A DNA stretch of 64,000 bases from Candidatus Thiodiazotropha sp. (ex Epidulcina cf. delphinae) (GCA_025656455.1 JAHXHS010000006.1:92096-156095); one strand, 5' to 3'; positions 7,014 through 19,350 are shown, numbered from the stretch's first letter. Notes: generated by a model not told the origin, from the sequence alone. Numbers and translations: made by a program.

Positions 7014-9541
7014 TCGCTGACCTCATCCACCGACGGGGCGGGCACCGGCGCCAGGCGCCAGATATCCCGGTTATATTCCTGAATCGTGCGATCGGTGGAA
7101 AAACGCCCGCTCTTGGCGCTGTTGATGATACTCATCCGGGTCCAGCGCTTCTCGTCACGAAAGGCGGCGGCCGTCTGTTCCTGGGTATCCATATAAGCGC
7201 GGAAGTCAGCGGCGGTCATCCACGGATCATAAGGATTGCGGATCGACTCGATAATCGGATCGAAGATCCCCGGCTCGAACTGGTTGAAGTACCCGCTCTC
7301 CAGCAGATGCATCACCCGCTTGAGGTCGCTATCCTGCTCGATAATGCCGTTGGGCAGGTAGTGGGCGCGCATCGCCTCGACCGCTTCGCTGGTGAGGCCG
7401 AAGAGAAAGAAGTTGGCCTCGCCCACCTCTTCGAGGATCTCGATGTTGGCCCCGTCCAGGGTGCCGATGGTCACGGCTCCGTTCATCATGAACTTCATGT
7501 TGCCGGTGCCGGAGGCCTCCTTACCAGCGGTGGAGATCTGTTCGGAAAGATCGGTGCCGGGGGCGATCACCTCCATGGCGGTGACCCGGTAGTTGGGCAG
7601 GAAAGCGATCTTCAGCAGATCGCCCACCTGCCGGTCGTTGTTCACTACCCGGGCCACATTGTTGATCAACTTGATAATCAGTTTGGCCATCCGGTAGCCC
7701 GGCGCCGCCTTCCCACCGATCAGAATACAGCGCTTGGTCCAGTCGGCCGTATCTCCGGCCTTGATGCGGTTGTAGAGATGGATGACATGGAGGATATTCA
7801 ACAGCTGACGCTTGTACTCATGGATGCGCTTCACCTGTACGTCGAACAAGGCATCGGTGTCGAACTCCACGCTGCAATCTATCTTCACCATTTTTGCCAA
7901 GCGTTGCTTGTTCTGCAGCCTGGCCTTCCGCCACTTGCGCTGGAAAGTGGCGTTGTCTGCCAATTTGATCAGCTTTTCCAGGTCGCTCAGGTTGGAGATC
8001 CAACCATTACCGACCGTGGTGTCTATCAAGCGGCGCAGGCTGGGATTGCACGCGGCCAGCCATCGACGCGGGGTGACCCCATTGGTCTTGTTGTTGAAGC
8101 GTTCCGGCCAGAATGTGTGAAAATCGCTAAACAGCCCCTGTTTCAACAGTTCGGTATGCAAAGCCGCCACCCCGTTGACCGAGAAACTGCTGACAATCGC
8201 AAGATAGGCCATGCGCACCATCGGCTCTTGCCCCTCTTCGATGATCGACATACGCCGCAACCGGTCGGTGTCGCCCGGCCATTGCAGGGCCACCTGACTG
8301 AGAAACTGGGCATTGATCTCATAGATGATATCCAGCAGTCTCGGCAATAGAGACTCGAACAACTTGACCGGCCAGCGTTCAAGGGCCTCAGGCAACAGGG
8401 TGTGGTTGGTATAGGCCATGGTGTTATGGGTGATGCGCCAGGCCTCCTCCCAAGGGAGTCCCTGTTCATCCATCAGCTGACGCATCAGCTCTGCGACCGA
8501 GATGCTGGGGTGGGTGTCATTGAGATGGAAACAGTTCTTATCGGCGAAATCGTTGAAATCGCTGTGATGCTCTTGCCACTCGCGAATCACATCCTTGAGA
8601 CTGGCGGAGGCCAGGAAATACTGCTGGCGCAGACGCAGCTCCTTGCCGTTCTCACTGGCATCATTGGGATAGAGCACCATGGTAATGTGCTCGGCATCGT
8701 TCTTCGCCTCGACCGATTCGGTATAACTGCCGGCGTTGAACTCCTTGAGGTTGAATTCGTCGGTAGCCGCGGCCTTCCAGAGTCGCAGGGTATTCACCGT
8801 ACCGTTGCGGTAGCCGGGCACCGGCAGGTCATAGGGAACGGCAAGCACATCTTGGGTATCGACCCAGCGCACCGTACCGTTGATATACTCGGTGCGCCCG
8901 GAGAATTTGATGCGTTGCGTATATTCCGGACGCTCCAGTTCCCAGGGATTGCCGTCGCGCAGCCAGTGATCGGGATCCTCTATCTGCCGGCCATTGGCGA
9001 TGTGTTGGCGGAACATGCCGTACTCATAGCGCAGGCCGTAGCCGCGAACCGGCAGTTGCAGGGTGGCGCAGCTATCGAGAAAACAGGCGGCAAGACGGCC
9101 CAGGCCACCGTTGCCGAGTCCGGCGTCCGGTTCGCTCTCCTGGATCTCATCCAGGTTGATGCCTAAATCGATAAACGCTTGGCTGACCTCGTCGCTGACA
9201 TCGAGGTTGAGGATCGCATTGCTGAGGGTTCGTCCCATGAGAAACTCAAGGGAGAGATAGAAGGTTCGTTTGCAGTCCCTCTCCTCATACGTGGAACGGG
9301 TCTTCTTCCAGCGCTCTATCAGCCGGTCGCGGATGGCCAGTGCAAGGGCCTTGTAGGGATAGTGACTGGATGTGCAATGGTCGTCCCGTCCCAGGGTGTG
9401 GGCGAAATAGCGCCGAAAATCAAATGAGATGGCGCCCGCATCCATACCCAGGGGAGGCAGTGGCGCCAGCGGGTTGCAGGTTTGCTTCGAGCACTTGCTC
9501 GGGGTGTTGTCTTTGTCAGGCATGGCGGATTCGTCAAGCAT
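7010..9541 (-). CDS. glgP: Glycogen/maltodextrin phosphorylase
   Basis: This 843-residue GT35 enzyme releases glucose-1-phosphate from alpha-glucans in the cytoplasm. Landmarks are RTFYLSLEFLMGR near the N-terminus, EPDAGLGNGGLGRLAACFLDS, GYRMAKLIIKLIN and the pyridoxal-phosphate motif EASGTGNMKF with the Schiff-base lysine at residue 683. The length is typical. The ATG shares one base with the gltD stop (TGATG at 9543-9539), so ribosomes may re-initiate from gltD; an internal ATG at 9523 is an alternative start. Being downstream of gltBD is unusual, since glgP normally sits with glgA, glgB or glgC. Confidence 0.95.
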   Translation of the reverse strand: MLDESAMPDKDNTPSKCSKQTCNPLAPLPPLGMDAGAISFDFRRYFAHTLGRDDHCTSSHYPYKALALAIRDRLIERWKKTRSTYEERDCKRTFYLSLEFLMGRTLSNAILNLDVSDEVSQAFIDLGINLDEIQESEPDAGLGNGGLGRLAACFLDSCATLQLPVRGYGLRYEYGMFRQHIANGRQIEDPDHWLRDGNPWELERPEYTQRIKFSGRTEYINGTVRWVDTQDVLAVPYDLPVPGYRNGTVNTLRLWKAAATDEFNLKEFNAGSYTESVEAKNDAEHITMVLYPNDASENGKELRLRQQYFLASASLKDVIREWQEHHSDFNDFADKNCFHLNDTHPSISVAELMRQLMDEQGLPWEEAWRITHNTMAYTNHTLLPEALERWPVKLFESLLPRLLDIIYEINAQFLSQVALQWPGDTDRLRRMSIIEEGQEPMVRMAYLAIVSSFSVNGVAALHTELLKQGLFSDFHTFWPERFNNKTNGVTPRRWLAACNPSLRRLIDTTVGNGWISNLSDLEKLIKLADNATFQRKWRKARLQNKQRLAKMVKIDCSVEFDTDALFDVQVKRIHEYKRQLLNILHVIHLYNRIKAGDTADWTKRCILIGGKAAPGYRMAKLIIKLINNVARVVNNDRQVGDLLKIAFLPNYRVTAMEVIAPGTDLSEQISTAGKEASGTGNMKFMMNGAVTIGTLDGANIEILEEVGEANFFLFGLTSEAVEAMRAHYLPNGIIEQDSDLKRVMHLLESGYFNQFEPGIFDPIIESIRNPYDPWMTAADFRAYMDTQEQTAAAFRDEKRWTRMSIINSAKSGRFSTDRTIQEYNRDIWRLAPVPAPSVDEVSE

Positions 9542-10989
9542 CAGCGTGGTAGATCGGTGGTGCCCATGAGGTATTCATCCACTGCCCTGGCAGCCTGCCG
9601 GCCTTCACGAATGGCCCATACCACCAGGGATTGGCCGCGCCGCATATCACCCGCGGTGAATACGCCGTCGATGGAGGTCTTGTAGGCCCCTGCACCTTCG
9701 ACGGCGGCCTTGACATTACCCCTTCCATCCAGCTCCACCCCCAGTTCCTCAAGCAATCCTTCATGGACCGGGTGGACGAACCCCATGGCAAGGGTGACCA
9801 GATCGGCTTTGAGTTCGAACGCCGAATCAGCCAGCTCACTCATTTTCCAGTTGCCGCTCTCGTCCTTCCCCCATTCGACTTTTACGCAACGGATAGCCGT
9901 CAGGTTACCCTTCCCATCATCGAGAAAGGCCTTGGTGGCCACTTGCCAGATGCGTTCGCAACCCTCCTCCTGGGAGCTGGAGGTACGCATTTTATTCGGC
10001 CAATTAGGCCAGGTCGTACCCTTCTCTTCCTTTTCAGGGGGGCGGGGCAGGATCTCCAACTGGGTGACGGAAGCCGCGCCATGGCGGTTGGACGTGCCGA
10101 TGCAGTCGGAACCCGTATCGCCCCCGCCTATCACCACCACATGCTTGCCCTCGGCGGAGATGAAGTTGTCCACGTTGTCGCCCTGCACCCGATGACTGTT
10201 ACTGCGCAGAAAATCCATGGCAAAATGAACTCCGTTCAAGTCGTGACCGGGTATCGGCAGATCGCGAGGCTTCTCCGAACCCCCGGTAAGCACCACGGCA
10301 TCAAACTCATCCACCAATTGCTTGGCCGGGATGTCGACACCGATGTGAATGCAGGTCTTGAACTCGACCCCTTCGGTGCGCATCTGCGCCATGCGCCGGT
10401 CGATGATCTTTTTATCGAGCTTGAAATCAGGGATACCGTAACGCATCAGTCCGCCGATACGATTCTGTTTTTCGTACAGCACCACGGCATGACCCGCCCG
10501 CGCCAGTTGTTGCGCCGCTGCCATCCCGGCCGGGCCGGAGCCGACCACGGCGACCCGTTTGCCGCTCTTGTGCTCGGCGATCTGGGGTTTGACCCAGCCC
10601 ATTTGCCAGGCCTTTTCGATGATACTGTACTCGATGGTCTTGATCGTGACCGGCTGATCGTCCAGATTCAGGGTACAGGCGGCCTCGCAAGGGGCGGGAC
10701 AGATTCGTCCGGTGAACTCCGGAAAATTATTCGTCGTGTGCAGCACATCAATCGCCGCTCGCCAATCGCCGCGATAGACCAGATCGTTCCAATCCGGAAT
10801 GATATTGTTCACCGGACAGCCCTGATGGCAAAAGGGAATACCGCAATCCATGCACCGGGCCCCCTGCTGACTGACATTATCATCCGTCAGTGGGATGGCA
10901 AACTCTTTGTAGTGGACAACTCTGTCCGCAACCGGCGTATAGGTCCTATCCTGGCGGGCGATCTCTTTGAATCCTGTTGGCTTACCCAT
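9541..10989 (-). CDS. gltD: Glutamate synthase (NADPH) small subunit
   Basis: The 482-residue flavoprotein subunit passes electrons from NADPH to GltB. An N-terminal ferredoxin-like Cys cluster ([19 protein letters not shown]) and a second set ([12 protein letters not shown]) are followed by an FAD-binding [18 protein letters not shown] and an NAD(P)-binding [14 protein letters not shown]-terminal [16 protein letters not shown] completes the fold. The gene starts 2 bp after the gltB stop and its own stop overlaps the glgP start. Domain order and length are those of the bacterial beta subunit. Confidence 0.96.
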   Translation of the reverse strand: MGKPTGFKEIARQDRTYTPVADRVVHYKEFAIPLTDDNVSQQGARCMDCGIPFCHQGCPVNNIIPDWNDLVYRGDWRAAIDVLHTTNNFPEFTGRICPAPCEAACTLNLDDQPVTIKTIEYSIIEKAWQMGWVKPQIAEHKSGKRVAVVGSGPAGMAAAQQLARAGHAVVLYEKQNRIGGLMRYGIPDFKLDKKIIDRRMAQMRTEGVEFKTCIHIGVDIPAKQLVDEFDAVVLTGGSEKPRDLPIPGHDLNGVHFAMDFLRSNSHRVQGDNVDNFISAEGKHVVVIGGGDTGSDCIGTSNRHGAASVTQLEILPRPPEKEEKGTTWPNWPNKMRTSSSQEEGCERIWQVATKAFLDDGKGNLTAIRCVKVEWGKDESGNWKMSELADSAFELKADLVTLAMGFVHPVHEGLLEELGVELDGRGNVKAAVEGAGAYKTSIDGVFTAGDMRRGQSLVVWAIREGRQAARAVDEYLMGTTDLPR

Positions 10990-10991
10990 GA

Positions 10992-13900
10992 CTAACGACT
11001 CCCCTGGATGGCTGCTGAGCCGGTGCGCTTTTGCGCCTGTATCTCTTTCAATGCACGCCGATATTCGACTGGCATGACCTTCACGAATCTGGCCAGCATG
11101 GTCTCCCAGTTATCGAGAATACGCTTCGCTACCTCGGAGTTGGTGTAGTGCAGGTGACGTTGGATCAACTGCTTCAGACGCAGCGCGTCATAGCGCGTCA
11201 TGTCGTGGCTGAGATCCACCAGGCCGTGACTCTCCAGATCGCCTCCCTGGTGATCCAATTCCTCGAGGGCGATATCTTCCGCCTCGACCGGCTCCAACTC
11301 CACCTGCGTCAAGTTGCAACGTTCGGCAAAATCACCGACCTCATCCAATACATAGGCGATACCGCCCGACATGCCCGCAGCAAAATTCCGCCCGGTGGAG
11401 CCCAGGCAGACCACGATACCGCCGGTCATGTATTCGCAGCCGTGATCTCCCACGCCTTCGATAACCGCCGTGGCGCCGGAGTTGCGTACGCAAAAACGCT
11501 CGCCCGCGACACCGCGGAAGAAACACTCACCGCTGATGGCGCCATACAGCACCGTGTTACCGACCACGATATTCTCTTCCGCCTTGCCGATCTTCGACGC
11601 CGCCGGCGGATAGATCACCAGCCGCCCGCCCGACAGTCCCTTGCCGACGTAGTCATTGCCTTCACCGGAAAGCTCTGCGGTCACGCCCTTGGCCAGCCAG
11701 GCGCCAAAGGACTGCCCCGCCGTGCCCTGCACCTTGATATAGATGGTGTCATCAGGCAGGCCCGTGTGACCATACTTTTCAACCACCCGCCCGGAAAGCA
11801 TGGTGCCAAAGGTGCGGTTGTAGTTATGGATATCGATATCGATTTTCACCGCCTTACCCTTCTCCAGAGCAGGCTTGGCGCGTTTGATCAGCTCCAGGTC
11901 AATGGCCCTGTCGAGTCCGTGATCCTGCTCCTCGCAGTTGTGGATAGCCACATCTTCCCCTGCCTCGGGCTTGTGCAACAGCCGACTGTAATCGAGCCCC
12001 TTGGCCTTCCAATGGTTGATGGCCTTGCGCATATCCAGGCAGTCGCTCTGACCGACCATTTCGCTCCAGCTGCGAAAGCCGAGTTCGGCCATCAATTGCC
12101 GCGCCTCTTCGGCGACGAAAAAGAAGTAATTGATGACATGCTCAGGCTCGCCGGTGAAACGCTTACGCAGCTCCGGATCCTGGGTGGCTATCCCCACCGG
12201 ACAGGTATTCAGGTGGCATTTTCGCATCATCAGGCAGCCTTCGGCGATCAGCGGGGCGGTGGCGAAACCGATCTCGTCAGCTCCCAGCAGCGCGGCGATC
12301 ACCACATCCCGGCCGGTTCGCATGCCGCCGTCCGCCTGGACGGCAATCCGCCCACGCAGCTTGTTCAGCACCAGGGTCTGATGGGTCTCGGCCAGACCGA
12401 TCTCCCACGGCGATCCCGCATGTTTGATCGAGGTCAGCGGACTGGCGCCGGTACCGCCGTCGTAACCGGAAATGGTGACATGATCCGCATGGGCCTTGGA
12501 GACACCTGCGGCCACCGTGCCAACCCCCACTTCGGAGACCAATTTCACCGAAATACGTGCCTTGGGATTGACGTTTTTCAGGTCGTGAATCAGCTGCGCC
12601 AGATCCTCGATAGAGTAGATATCGTGATGCGGCGGCGGTGAGATCAGCCCCACCCCCGGGGTGGAGTGACGCACCCGGGCGATCTGCTGATTGACCTTGT
12701 GACCGGGCAGTTGCCCCCCCTCGCCGGGTTTTGCGCCCTGCGCCATCTTGATCTGGATATCGTCAGCGTTGACCAGGTATTCCGCGGTCACGCCGAAACG
12801 GCCCGAGGCCACCTGTTTGATGGCGGAGCGTTCCGGATTCCGGGAGCCGTCCGTCAGAGGATTGAATCGCTCCGGCTCTTCGCCGCCCTCACCGGTATTG
12901 GATTTACCGCCAATAGCGTTCATCGCCTTGGCGAGGGTGGAGTGCGCCTCGTAGGAGATGGACCCGAACGACATCGCGCCGGTGGCGAAACGCTTGACGA
13001 TCTCGCTCGCCGCTTCCACCTCGTCCAGCGGGATCGGTTGATCGGCCTTGTTGAATTCGAACAACCCACGCAAGGTCAGCAGTATCTCATTCTGCTCATT
13101 GATCGCCCGGGCGAATTCCGAATAGGTGCGCCAGTCGTTGCTGCGCACGGCGTGTTGCAGCTTGGCGATCGTCTCCGGCGTCCAGTTGTGATCCTCGCCA
13201 CGCTGGCGGTAGGCGTAATCACCCCCCACATCCAAGTGCTTTTTGTAGATCAACTGATCACCAAAGGCCTTATCGTGCCATTTCAACGCCTCTGCCGCTA
13301 TCTCGCTCAGGCCGGCCCCCTCGATGGTGGTGGTGGTGCCGGTGAAATAGGCGTCGATAAAGCGGCTGGAGAGACCTACCGCATCGAAGATCTGCGCCCC
13401 GCAATAGGATTGATAGGTTGAGATGCCCATCTTCGACATGACCTTCTTCAGGCCTTTACCGACCGCCTTGATATAGCGCTGCTGCGCCTCGGGAAACGCC
13501 AGGGGATCCGGCAGGCTCGGCAGCATGGCCTGGATGGTGTCGAAGGCCAGGTAGGGATTGACCGCTTCCGCGCCATACCCGGCCAGGGTGGCGAAGTGAT
13601 GCACCTCGAGCGTCCCCCCGGTCTCGATTACCAGACCGGACTCGGTCCGCAGGCCCTTGCGGATCAGGTGGTGGTGAACCGCCGAGGTCGCCAGCAAGGC
13701 CGGGATGGCGACATTATCAGCATCCACTTTACGGTCGGAAAGAATGAGGATGTTGTAGCCTTCCCGCACTTTCTGTTCCGCCAGTTCGCAGAGTACGGTC
13801 AGCGCGGACTTCATCCCCGTGGCCCCATTCGCCACCGGGTAGGTGGTGTCCAAAGTCTTGGTGCGAAACGCCCCGCCGGTATTGTCCTCGATGTGGCGAA

Positions 13901-15632
13901 TACGCTCCAGGTCCTCATTGGTCAACACCGGCTGGGAGACCTCCAGGCGCATGTAATCGCCGGCATCCGCCATGTTCAACAGATTGGGCCTCGGCCCGAT
14001 CAGGCTGACCAGCGACATCACCAGCTCCTCCCGAATCGGGTCGATGGGCGGATTGGTCACCTGGGCGAAGTTCTGCTTGAAATAGGTTGACGGGTGCTTG
14101 GCCCTCAGGGATAGCACCGAGGGGGGATTGTCCGCCCCCATCGAGCCCGTGGCCTCCTGTCCGGTGAGCACCATCGGCGTCAGCAGGAACTTGATATCCT
14201 CCTGGCTGTAGCCGAAGGCCTGTTGGGCATCGAGCAGGTCATCGTCATCCGGCGCCATCGGCGCCACATCGGCAGGCAGGGCGTCGAGATGAATCTGGGT
14301 CTGATCCAGCCAGTCCTGATAGGGCTTGGCGGCCGCCAATTCGGCCTTGACCTCGGCATCATCGATAATACGGCCCTGCTCCAGATCGATCAGGAACATC
14401 TTACCGGGCTGCAGCCGCCACTTCTTGACGATCTTATCCTCAGGGATGTCCAACACGCCCATTTCCGAGGCCATCACCACCAGATCGTCGTCGGTAATCA
14501 GATAACGTGCAGGACGCAGGCCGTTGCGGTCCAGTGTGGCGCCGATCTGGCGACCGTCGGTGAAAGCCACCGCCGCGGGCCCGTCCCAGGGCTCCATCAA
14601 TGCCGCATGGTATTCGTAGAAGGCGCGCCGCTCCTTATCCATCAACTTATTCCCGCCCCACGCCTCGGGGATCAGCATCATCATGGCGTGGGCCAGCGAG
14701 TAGCCGCCGGCGACCAGCAGCTCCAAAGCATTGTCAAAACAGGCGGAATCGGATTGCCCTTCCGGGATCAGCGGCCAGATCTTTTCCAGGTCGTCGCCAA
14801 GCACCGCGGAAGCCATGGAGTTCTTGCGGGCGCGCATCCAGTTGACATTGCCGCGCAGGGTGTTGATCTCGCCATTGTGGGCAATCATACGGAAGGGGTG
14901 CGCGAGATCCCAGGTCGGGAAGGTATTGGTGGAGAAGCGCTGATGCACCAGGGCCAGGGCGGTCACCATGCGCTCATCCCGCAGGTCGAGATAGTAATCG
15001 CCCACCTGATCGGCCAGCAGCATCCCTTTATAGACGACGGTCCTTGAGGAGAACGAAGTGAAGTAGAAAGCGCTGCCTCCCTCCATCTCGGCTTGTCGTA
15101 TCCTGTTTTCGATTTGCTTGCGAATCACAAACAGCTTGCGTTCGAAGCTATCTTGATCGGCGCAGTTCGCACCGCGAGCCACGAATACCTGTCTGATCAC
15201 CGGCTCGGTCGGGATGATGCTATGGCCAAGTCCTTTGTTTTCAACGGGCACATCGCGCCAACCGATCAACTGCTGCCCTTCTGCCGCTATCAGGGCTTCG
15301 ATAGTCTCTTCACTCTCGGCGCGACTTGCGGCATTTTGCGGCAGAAAGACCATACCAATGGCATATTCACCCTCCGCAGGCAGCTCAAAATCGACAACCT
15401 CCCGGAAAAACAGATCCGGGATCTGCAACAGGATACCAGCACCGTCCCCGGCCTTCGGATCTGCACCGACGGCGCCTCTGTGGGTGAGGCGGTCAAGTAT
15501 CTTCAAACCCTGCCGGATGGTCTCGTGGCTTTTCACTCCCTTGATATTGGCTACAAAACCAACACCGCAGGCGTCATGTTCATTGGCGGGATCATAAAGA
15601 CCCTGTTTCGGTGGTAAAGCACCTTGGCTCAT
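10992..15632 (-). CDS. gltB: Glutamate synthase large subunit
   Basis: The 1546-residue alpha subunit makes two glutamates from glutamine and 2-oxoglutarate. The N-terminal amidotransferase nucleophile is Cys22 in HDACGVGF, which implies removal of a 21-residue propeptide as in other GltB proteins. The FMN-binding synthase domain contains [12 protein letters not shown] and [17 protein letters not shown], and the 3Fe-4S site is [12 protein letters not shown]. The C-terminal beta-helix has repeated G-x-G turns. It is slightly longer than the E. coli protein (about 1.5 kb residues). Two large antisense frames over this gene are composition shadows. Confidence 0.97.
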   Translation of the reverse strand: MSQGALPPKQGLYDPANEHDACGVGFVANIKGVKSHETIRQGLKILDRLTHRGAVGADPKAGDGAGILLQIPDLFFREVVDFELPAEGEYAIGMVFLPQNAASRAESEETIEALIAAEGQQLIGWRDVPVENKGLGHSIIPTEPVIRQVFVARGANCADQDSFERKLFVIRKQIENRIRQAEMEGGSAFYFTSFSSRTVVYKGMLLADQVGDYYLDLRDERMVTALALVHQRFSTNTFPTWDLAHPFRMIAHNGEINTLRGNVNWMRARKNSMASAVLGDDLEKIWPLIPEGQSDSACFDNALELLVAGGYSLAHAMMMLIPEAWGGNKLMDKERRAFYEYHAALMEPWDGPAAVAFTDGRQIGATLDRNGLRPARYLITDDDLVVMASEMGVLDIPEDKIVKKWRLQPGKMFLIDLEQGRIIDDAEVKAELAAAKPYQDWLDQTQIHLDALPADVAPMAPDDDDLLDAQQAFGYSQEDIKFLLTPMVLTGQEATGSMGADNPPSVLSLRAKHPSTYFKQNFAQVTNPPIDPIREELVMSLVSLIGPRPNLLNMADAGDYMRLEVSQPVLTNEDLERIRHIEDNTGGAFRTKTLDTTYPVANGATGMKSALTVLCELAEQKVREGYNILILSDRKVDADNVAIPALLATSAVHHHLIRKGLRTESGLVIETGGTLEVHHFATLAGYGAEAVNPYLAFDTIQAMLPSLPDPLAFPEAQQRYIKAVGKGLKKVMSKMGISTYQSYCGAQIFDAVGLSSRFIDAYFTGTTTTIEGAGLSEIAAEALKWHDKAFGDQLIYKKHLDVGGDYAYRQRGEDHNWTPETIAKLQHAVRSNDWRTYSEFARAINEQNEILLTLRGLFEFNKADQPIPLDEVEAASEIVKRFATGAMSFGSISYEAHSTLAKAMNAIGGKSNTGEGGEEPERFNPLTDGSRNPERSAIKQVASGRFGVTAEYLVNADDIQIKMAQGAKPGEGGQLPGHKVNQQIARVRHSTPGVGLISPPPHHDIYSIEDLAQLIHDLKNVNPKARISVKLVSEVGVGTVAAGVSKAHADHVTISGYDGGTGASPLTSIKHAGSPWEIGLAETHQTLVLNKLRGRIAVQADGGMRTGRDVVIAALLGADEIGFATAPLIAEGCLMMRKCHLNTCPVGIATQDPELRKRFTGEPEHVINYFFFVAEEARQLMAELGFRSWSEMVGQSDCLDMRKAINHWKAKGLDYSRLLHKPEAGEDVAIHNCEEQDHGLDRAIDLELIKRAKPALEKGKAVKIDIDIHNYNRTFGTMLSGRVVEKYGHTGLPDDTIYIKVQGTAGQSFGAWLAKGVTAELSGEGNDYVGKGLSGGRLVIYPPAASKIGKAEENIVVGNTVLYGAISGECFFRGVAGERFCVRNSGATAVIEGVGDHGCEYMTGGIVVCLGSTGRNFAAGMSGGIAYVLDEVGDFAERCNLTQVELEPVEAEDIALEELDHQGGDLESHGLVDLSHDMTRYDALRLKQLIQRHLHYTNSEVAKRILDNWETMLARFVKVMPVEYRRALKEIQAQKRTGSAAIQGSR

Positions 15633-15969
15633 TACGCAAACCTCATTTTGCCCGCCCCCGCCAGGCCGAAGCCGTGTCGAGGGTCATGCAAATAACCTGA
15701 AATATGGAATTCTCGGCGACGCGTCGTCAGGCCGCCGATTTACAGCTACACAGATACGTCAACATTGAGACGCAATCGTTCAGCAAAAGTGACGCTCGAT
15801 GACGCAGAACATCGTAGGATACTTGAGATTGACTTCTCAGGCCAGTGTGAAACAACCAAAGTGTCAACCACCTTGTTGAATGAATGCCATGATCCTTTGC
15901 GTGCTTGGCGACTTTGCGAGAGTCAATTATCGCCTTGAAATACCTACAGATTTCCCTGAGGACCCATAA
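15633..15969. other. gltB-damX intergenic region
   Basis: This 337-bp gap separates damX from gltB, both read on the minus strand. It should contain the gltB promoter and any control sites for nitrogen or redox signals, but I recognise no operator. Its left-strand-proximal part, 15871-15949, is one copy of a 78-bp dispersed repeat listed separately. No reading frame here looks like a gene. Confidence 0.6.
15871..15949. repeat. Dispersed 78-bp repeat, copy A
   Basis: This stretch, with the core CCTTTGCGTGCTTGGCG, matches 34851-34928 in reverse orientation at about 75 of 78 positions by manual alignment. The core (cctttgcgtgcttggcg-act/tct-ttgcgagag) resembles non-coding repeats scattered through many bacterial genomes. 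It sits between damX and gltB and does not overlap a gene. Confidence 0.85.
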
Positions 15970-17673
15970 TTATTGAGTGACGGCCTGCTGCAGGGAGGCA
16001 AAGGATCTGGCCCAGACCCCCCCTTTGCGCACTGCCGGCGGCAAACTCCCAATCGCCTGCTGAGCACTGGCCTGATCAGGGAAATCGCCCCACAATAGGG
16101 CATACCAAGGCGCGCCTTTACGTTCCGTTTTAAAGGTATGCACCTCGTCTTTCAAGCCATTTTCCTCGATAAACGACTGAAGTGACTCGATATTTTCTAC
16201 CGCGATCAACTGTAGCGTATAGCGGTCCTGAGGCTGGGACAGGACCCAATCGGACTCCCTCCCCGTGCTGTCGACTTTCACCGTGGACGATGCAACCACA
16301 ACTTCTTCCGAAACAACGGCCGCCGGTACAGGGGCTTGTTCCGTCAATGCGCCTTCATCAGCCGGGGGCTTTTCAGGTGTCGACTCCTGTTCCGGACCGA
16401 CCCCGGCCTGAGAGACGGGCGAGGACGAATCCTCTATTTCCGACCCTTCCCCATCCGCTATGACCGCCGATTCATCCTCCGCAAGGGGTAGGCTCTCAAT
16501 CTGAATAGACTCATCAACCCGCCCGGCGATGTTTGCCGGGAGAATCACTTCCCCCACTTCCGAGGCGGACCCTGCATCCTGCTCAGGCCCTTGAACCGGT
16601 TGCATGCCGGTCGCGGCATCTCTCTCCGGCAATGGCGGATCAACCGGGAATGGCTCTAGTGAAGGGGCTACCACCGCCTCAGGCGGCTCCATCTCCTGCT
16701 CTGTCATGGTCTGCCTGGGGGACGACGGCTCGCCGCGTAAGTCGGTTTGACGCTCAGCGGATGAATCAAGCGCTATCACTTCAGAAGAGGATTCCACCAA
16801 TCTTTCGCCACTTCGGTCCGTGACGGCATTCTCTTCTGTCTCAAACAGGCTATTGATCGAGTCCTGAAACACCAGCAGTAACAGAATCAGCAAAAGGAGA
16901 GGTATCCCGCCCACCAGCCACTGCATCCTATAATGACTGAGCAACGAACCCTGCCGGGGCCCATCCTGTCCCACCGCATTCAGAATCGCCGTTGCCAACA
17001 ATCCGGGATTGCCGTTGGTCTCTTTGTAGATACGACTCAGTCTTGTCTCATCCAATGCCAGTTTTTCAGAAAGTCCCTCATTCTTCAGCAGATAGGACAT
17101 GAAGAGGGATGCCTCATGCCGGGTCATGGCAGGCAGATCTATCGCCTGAATGGTCTGTGGAGACATCACCTGTAACTGGGGAGTGGCAAGCAGCAGATCG
17201 ATCTGCTCATCCGCAAAAAGCACGATACTGACCAGGCGCGCCCCATCCATCTGCCTTTCGAAAAGCCGCAGTAGGGTTATCAGACTGGTCGGCGGCAACA
17301 TCTGGGCATCGTCCACCAACAGCACCGGCGTTCGGCCTCTTCTGCGGAGCACTTCAAACCGGTCGACCAGCCGTTGCAGCAGATCCCCGGCAATATCCGG
17401 TAGTCCGCAACAGCGGGCCAGATAGGCCAGCAGGCGTTCAGGCTGCATGGTGGGGTCGGCGGAAAAATTGCAGACCGACCAGCTCTCGGGCGCCAGTTGC
17501 TGCAACCGGGAAGCAAGCAGCGTCTTGCCTATGCCGGACGGGCCCCTGACAAGCGGCACAAGCTCGCTGTTCTCGATCAAATGGCGTATCAGATCGAGGC
17601 GCGCACTCAACTCTACCGTGGAAAAGTATTCATAGGCGTCAGACATACCTGTGCTCCGTCCATACGAAGTCAA
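15970..17673 (-). CDS. damX: DamX-like inner-membrane SPOR protein with AAA ATPase domain
   Basis: The 567-residue protein has an N-terminal ExeA-like ATPase domain (Walker [14 protein letters not shown], Walker [10 protein letters not shown]), a single membrane helix at about 250-270 ([12 protein letters not shown]), a long acidic, Pro/Glu-rich periplasmic linker and a C-terminal SPOR domain ([13 protein letters not shown]...[19 protein letters not shown]). SPOR domains bind denuded septal peptidoglycan, so a cell-division role is likely. The gene lies directly after aroB, as damX does in E. coli, overlapping it by four bases (ATGA). An ATG at 17646 (MSDAYEYF) is an alternative start. Confidence 0.88.
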   Translation of the reverse strand: MTSYGRSTGMSDAYEYFSTVELSARLDLIRHLIENSELVPLVRGPSGIGKTLLASRLQQLAPESWSVCNFSADPTMQPERLLAYLARCCGLPDIAGDLLQRLVDRFEVLRRRGRTPVLLVDDAQMLPPTSLITLLRLFERQMDGARLVSIVLFADEQIDLLLATPQLQVMSPQTIQAIDLPAMTRHEASLFMSYLLKNEGLSEKLALDETRLSRIYKETNGNPGLLATAILNAVGQDGPRQGSLLSHYRMQWLVGGIPLLLLILLLLVFQDSINSLFETEENAVTDRSGERLVESSSEVIALDSSAERQTDLRGEPSSPRQTMTEQEMEPPEAVVAPSLEPFPVDPPLPERDAATGMQPVQGPEQDAGSASEVGEVILPANIAGRVDESIQIESLPLAEDESAVIADGEGSEIEDSSSPVSQAGVGPEQESTPEKPPADEGALTEQAPVPAAVVSEEVVVASSTVKVDSTGRESDWVLSQPQDRYTLQLIAVENIESLQSFIEENGLKDEVHTFKTERKGAPWYALLWGDFPDQASAQQAIGSLPPAVRKGGVWARSFASLQQAVTQ

Positions 17674-18761
17674 CGACCATATCGTGTCAGGGTCTCTTTG
17701 AGTTTTCCATGTTCAAACGCTTCCGTTACCAAAGATTGGCCGATCTCTTTGAGCAGTACAAGCCGTAATCGACCATCCAGCACCTTCTTGTCGACCGCCA
17801 TCAGCTCCAGGAAACGATCACTCGACAGCTCGGCGGGAGGGGCGGTCGGTAGCCTTGCCCGCTCGATCAGCGCCCGTATGCGCTCGAACGCTTCACTCGA
17901 CAGCCAGCCCAGGCGTCGAGAGAGGTCGGCCGCCATGCACATGCCTGCTGCAACAGCCTCTCCATGCAGCCATTCGCCATACCCCATCCCTGTCTCGATC
18001 GCATGACCGAAGGTATGGCCCAGGTTAAGCAGCGCTCGCTGGCCCGCCTCCTTCTCATCCGCCTCAACCACATCCGCCTTGCACCGGCAGGATCGCTGGA
18101 TCGCATACGCCAGGCATCGGGGATCCCGCGCCAGCAGGGCATCCATCTTCTCTTCCAGCCAGTCGAAGAATTCCGCATCGACGATCAGCCCGTACTTTAT
18201 CACCTCCGCCAATCCCGAGGAGAACTGTCGCTCATCCAGGGTATTGAGGGTGGCGGTATCCGCCAGCACCAGGCGAGGCTGGTAAAAGGCCCCGATCATG
18301 TTCTTGCCCAGGCGATGGTTGACGCCGGTCTTACCGCCAACCGAAGAGTCAACCTGCGACAGCAGGGTTGTGGGGACCTGAATAAAATGCACCCCACGCT
18401 GATAGGTGGCCGCGGCAAAGCCGGTCATATCACCAATCACCCCTCCTCCGAGGGCCACCAAGGTGCACTTGCGGGTAAAGCGGGCCTCGAGCAAGGCCGT
18501 ATAGACCTGATTCAAAACATCAAGGGTCTTAAACGCCTCGCCATCCGGCAGAATACAGCTCCTCAACTCATAGCCGGCTAAGGCTTGCAGGGTCTTATCC
18601 AGATAGAGCGGGGCAACCGTCTCGTTCGTTACCACCATCACCTGAGTCCCTGGGGCATACTTGCGATAGTAGGCGGCATCGGCATGCAGACCCTCGCCAA
18701 TGAAAATCGGGTAGCTCCTATCTCCCAGATCGACGTCCAGACTGGATTCACATTTACTCAA
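17670..18761 (-). CDS. aroB: 3-dehydroquinate synthase
   Basis: This 363-residue enzyme carries out the second step of the shikimate pathway, turning DAHP into 3-dehydroquinate with NAD and a divalent metal. Visible motifs are [33 protein letters not shown], the substrate-binding [12 protein letters not shown], and the metal ligands in [14 protein letters not shown] and [13 protein letters not shown]. The length is normal. It follows aroK by 22 bp and overlaps damX by four bases. Confidence 0.97.
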   Translation of the reverse strand: MSKCESSLDVDLGDRSYPIFIGEGLHADAAYYRKYAPGTQVMVVTNETVAPLYLDKTLQALAGYELRSCILPDGEAFKTLDVLNQVYTALLEARFTRKCTLVALGGGVIGDMTGFAAATYQRGVHFIQVPTTLLSQVDSSVGGKTGVNHRLGKNMIGAFYQPRLVLADTATLNTLDERQFSSGLAEVIKYGLIVDAEFFDWLEEKMDALLARDPRCLAYAIQRSCRCKADVVEADEKEAGQRALLNLGHTFGHAIETGMGYGEWLHGEAVAAGMCMAADLSRRLGWLSSEAFERIRALIERARLPTAPPAELSSDRFLELMAVDKKVLDGRLRLVLLKEIGQSLVTEAFEHGKLKETLTRYGR

Positions 18762-18783
18762 CGAATTGACCCTTTCATAGCAT

Positions 18784-19305
18784 CTACTGACTCAGGATTT
18801 CTATCTGCTGGCGGATATCCTGTACTACCGATTGCGTATTCCGGCCCTCCGTGCTGACAAACAGATCGGCCGTCTGCCGATAGAGCGGTTCGCGCTCCGC
18901 CATCAAGGTCTTGAGTTTACTGAGCGGATCGGGGGTTTCCAGTAGCGGTCTGTTCTTATCCCGGTGGGTTCGCTCAAACTGCTGTTCAGCCGAGCAGTGC
19001 AGATAGATCACCAGCCCCCTTGCGGATAACAGCCTGCAGTTCTCCTCGCTGAGGATGGCGCCTCCTCCCGTGGCAAGTACGACATTCTCGCGTTCGGTCA
19101 ACTCATCGATGACGGCATGTTCCCGCAGACGAAAACCGGCCTCACCCTCGAATTCAAAGATCGTCGGGATATCGACCCCGGTTCTGTGTTGTATCTCCTG
19201 GTCGGAATCGATGAATTGCTTGCGATAGTGCTCCGCAAGCTGCCGGCCCACCGTTGTCTTGCCGGCGCCCATCGGCCCAATCAGAAAAAGGTTTTGCACA
19301 CGCAT
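18784..19305 (-). CDS. aroK: Shikimate kinase
   Basis: The 173-residue kinase phosphorylates shikimate with ATP. It has Walker [16 protein letters not shown], the shikimate-binding [22 protein letters not shown] and [10 protein letters not shown], and the lid region [12 protein letters not shown]. It is the first gene of the aroK-aroB-damX run, downstream of pilQ in the usual gammaproteobacterial order. However, ~600 bp of repeat DNA and a pilQ terminator separate it from pilQ, so it should have its own promoter. Confidence 0.97.
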   Translation of the reverse strand: MRVQNLFLIGPMGAGKTTVGRQLAEHYRKQFIDSDQEIQHRTGVDIPTIFEFEGEAGFRLREHAVIDELTERENVVLATGGGAILSEENCRLLSARGLVIYLHCSAEQQFERTHRDKNRPLLETPDPLSKLKTLMAEREPLYRQTADLFVSTEGRNTQSVVQDIRQQIEILSQ

Positions 19306-19350
19306 TCTTACATCGCTGCCGCAGTGAAAAATATCAATATTGACAAGATA

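Noticed and set aside
11031..12641. 536-codon open frame on the plus strand opposite gltB
   Set aside because: It is exactly antisense to conserved gltB codons and has no recognisable motif or ribosome site; GC-rich codon use creates such shadows. The same applies to 9631-10995 opposite gltD and 7307-8350 opposite glgP.
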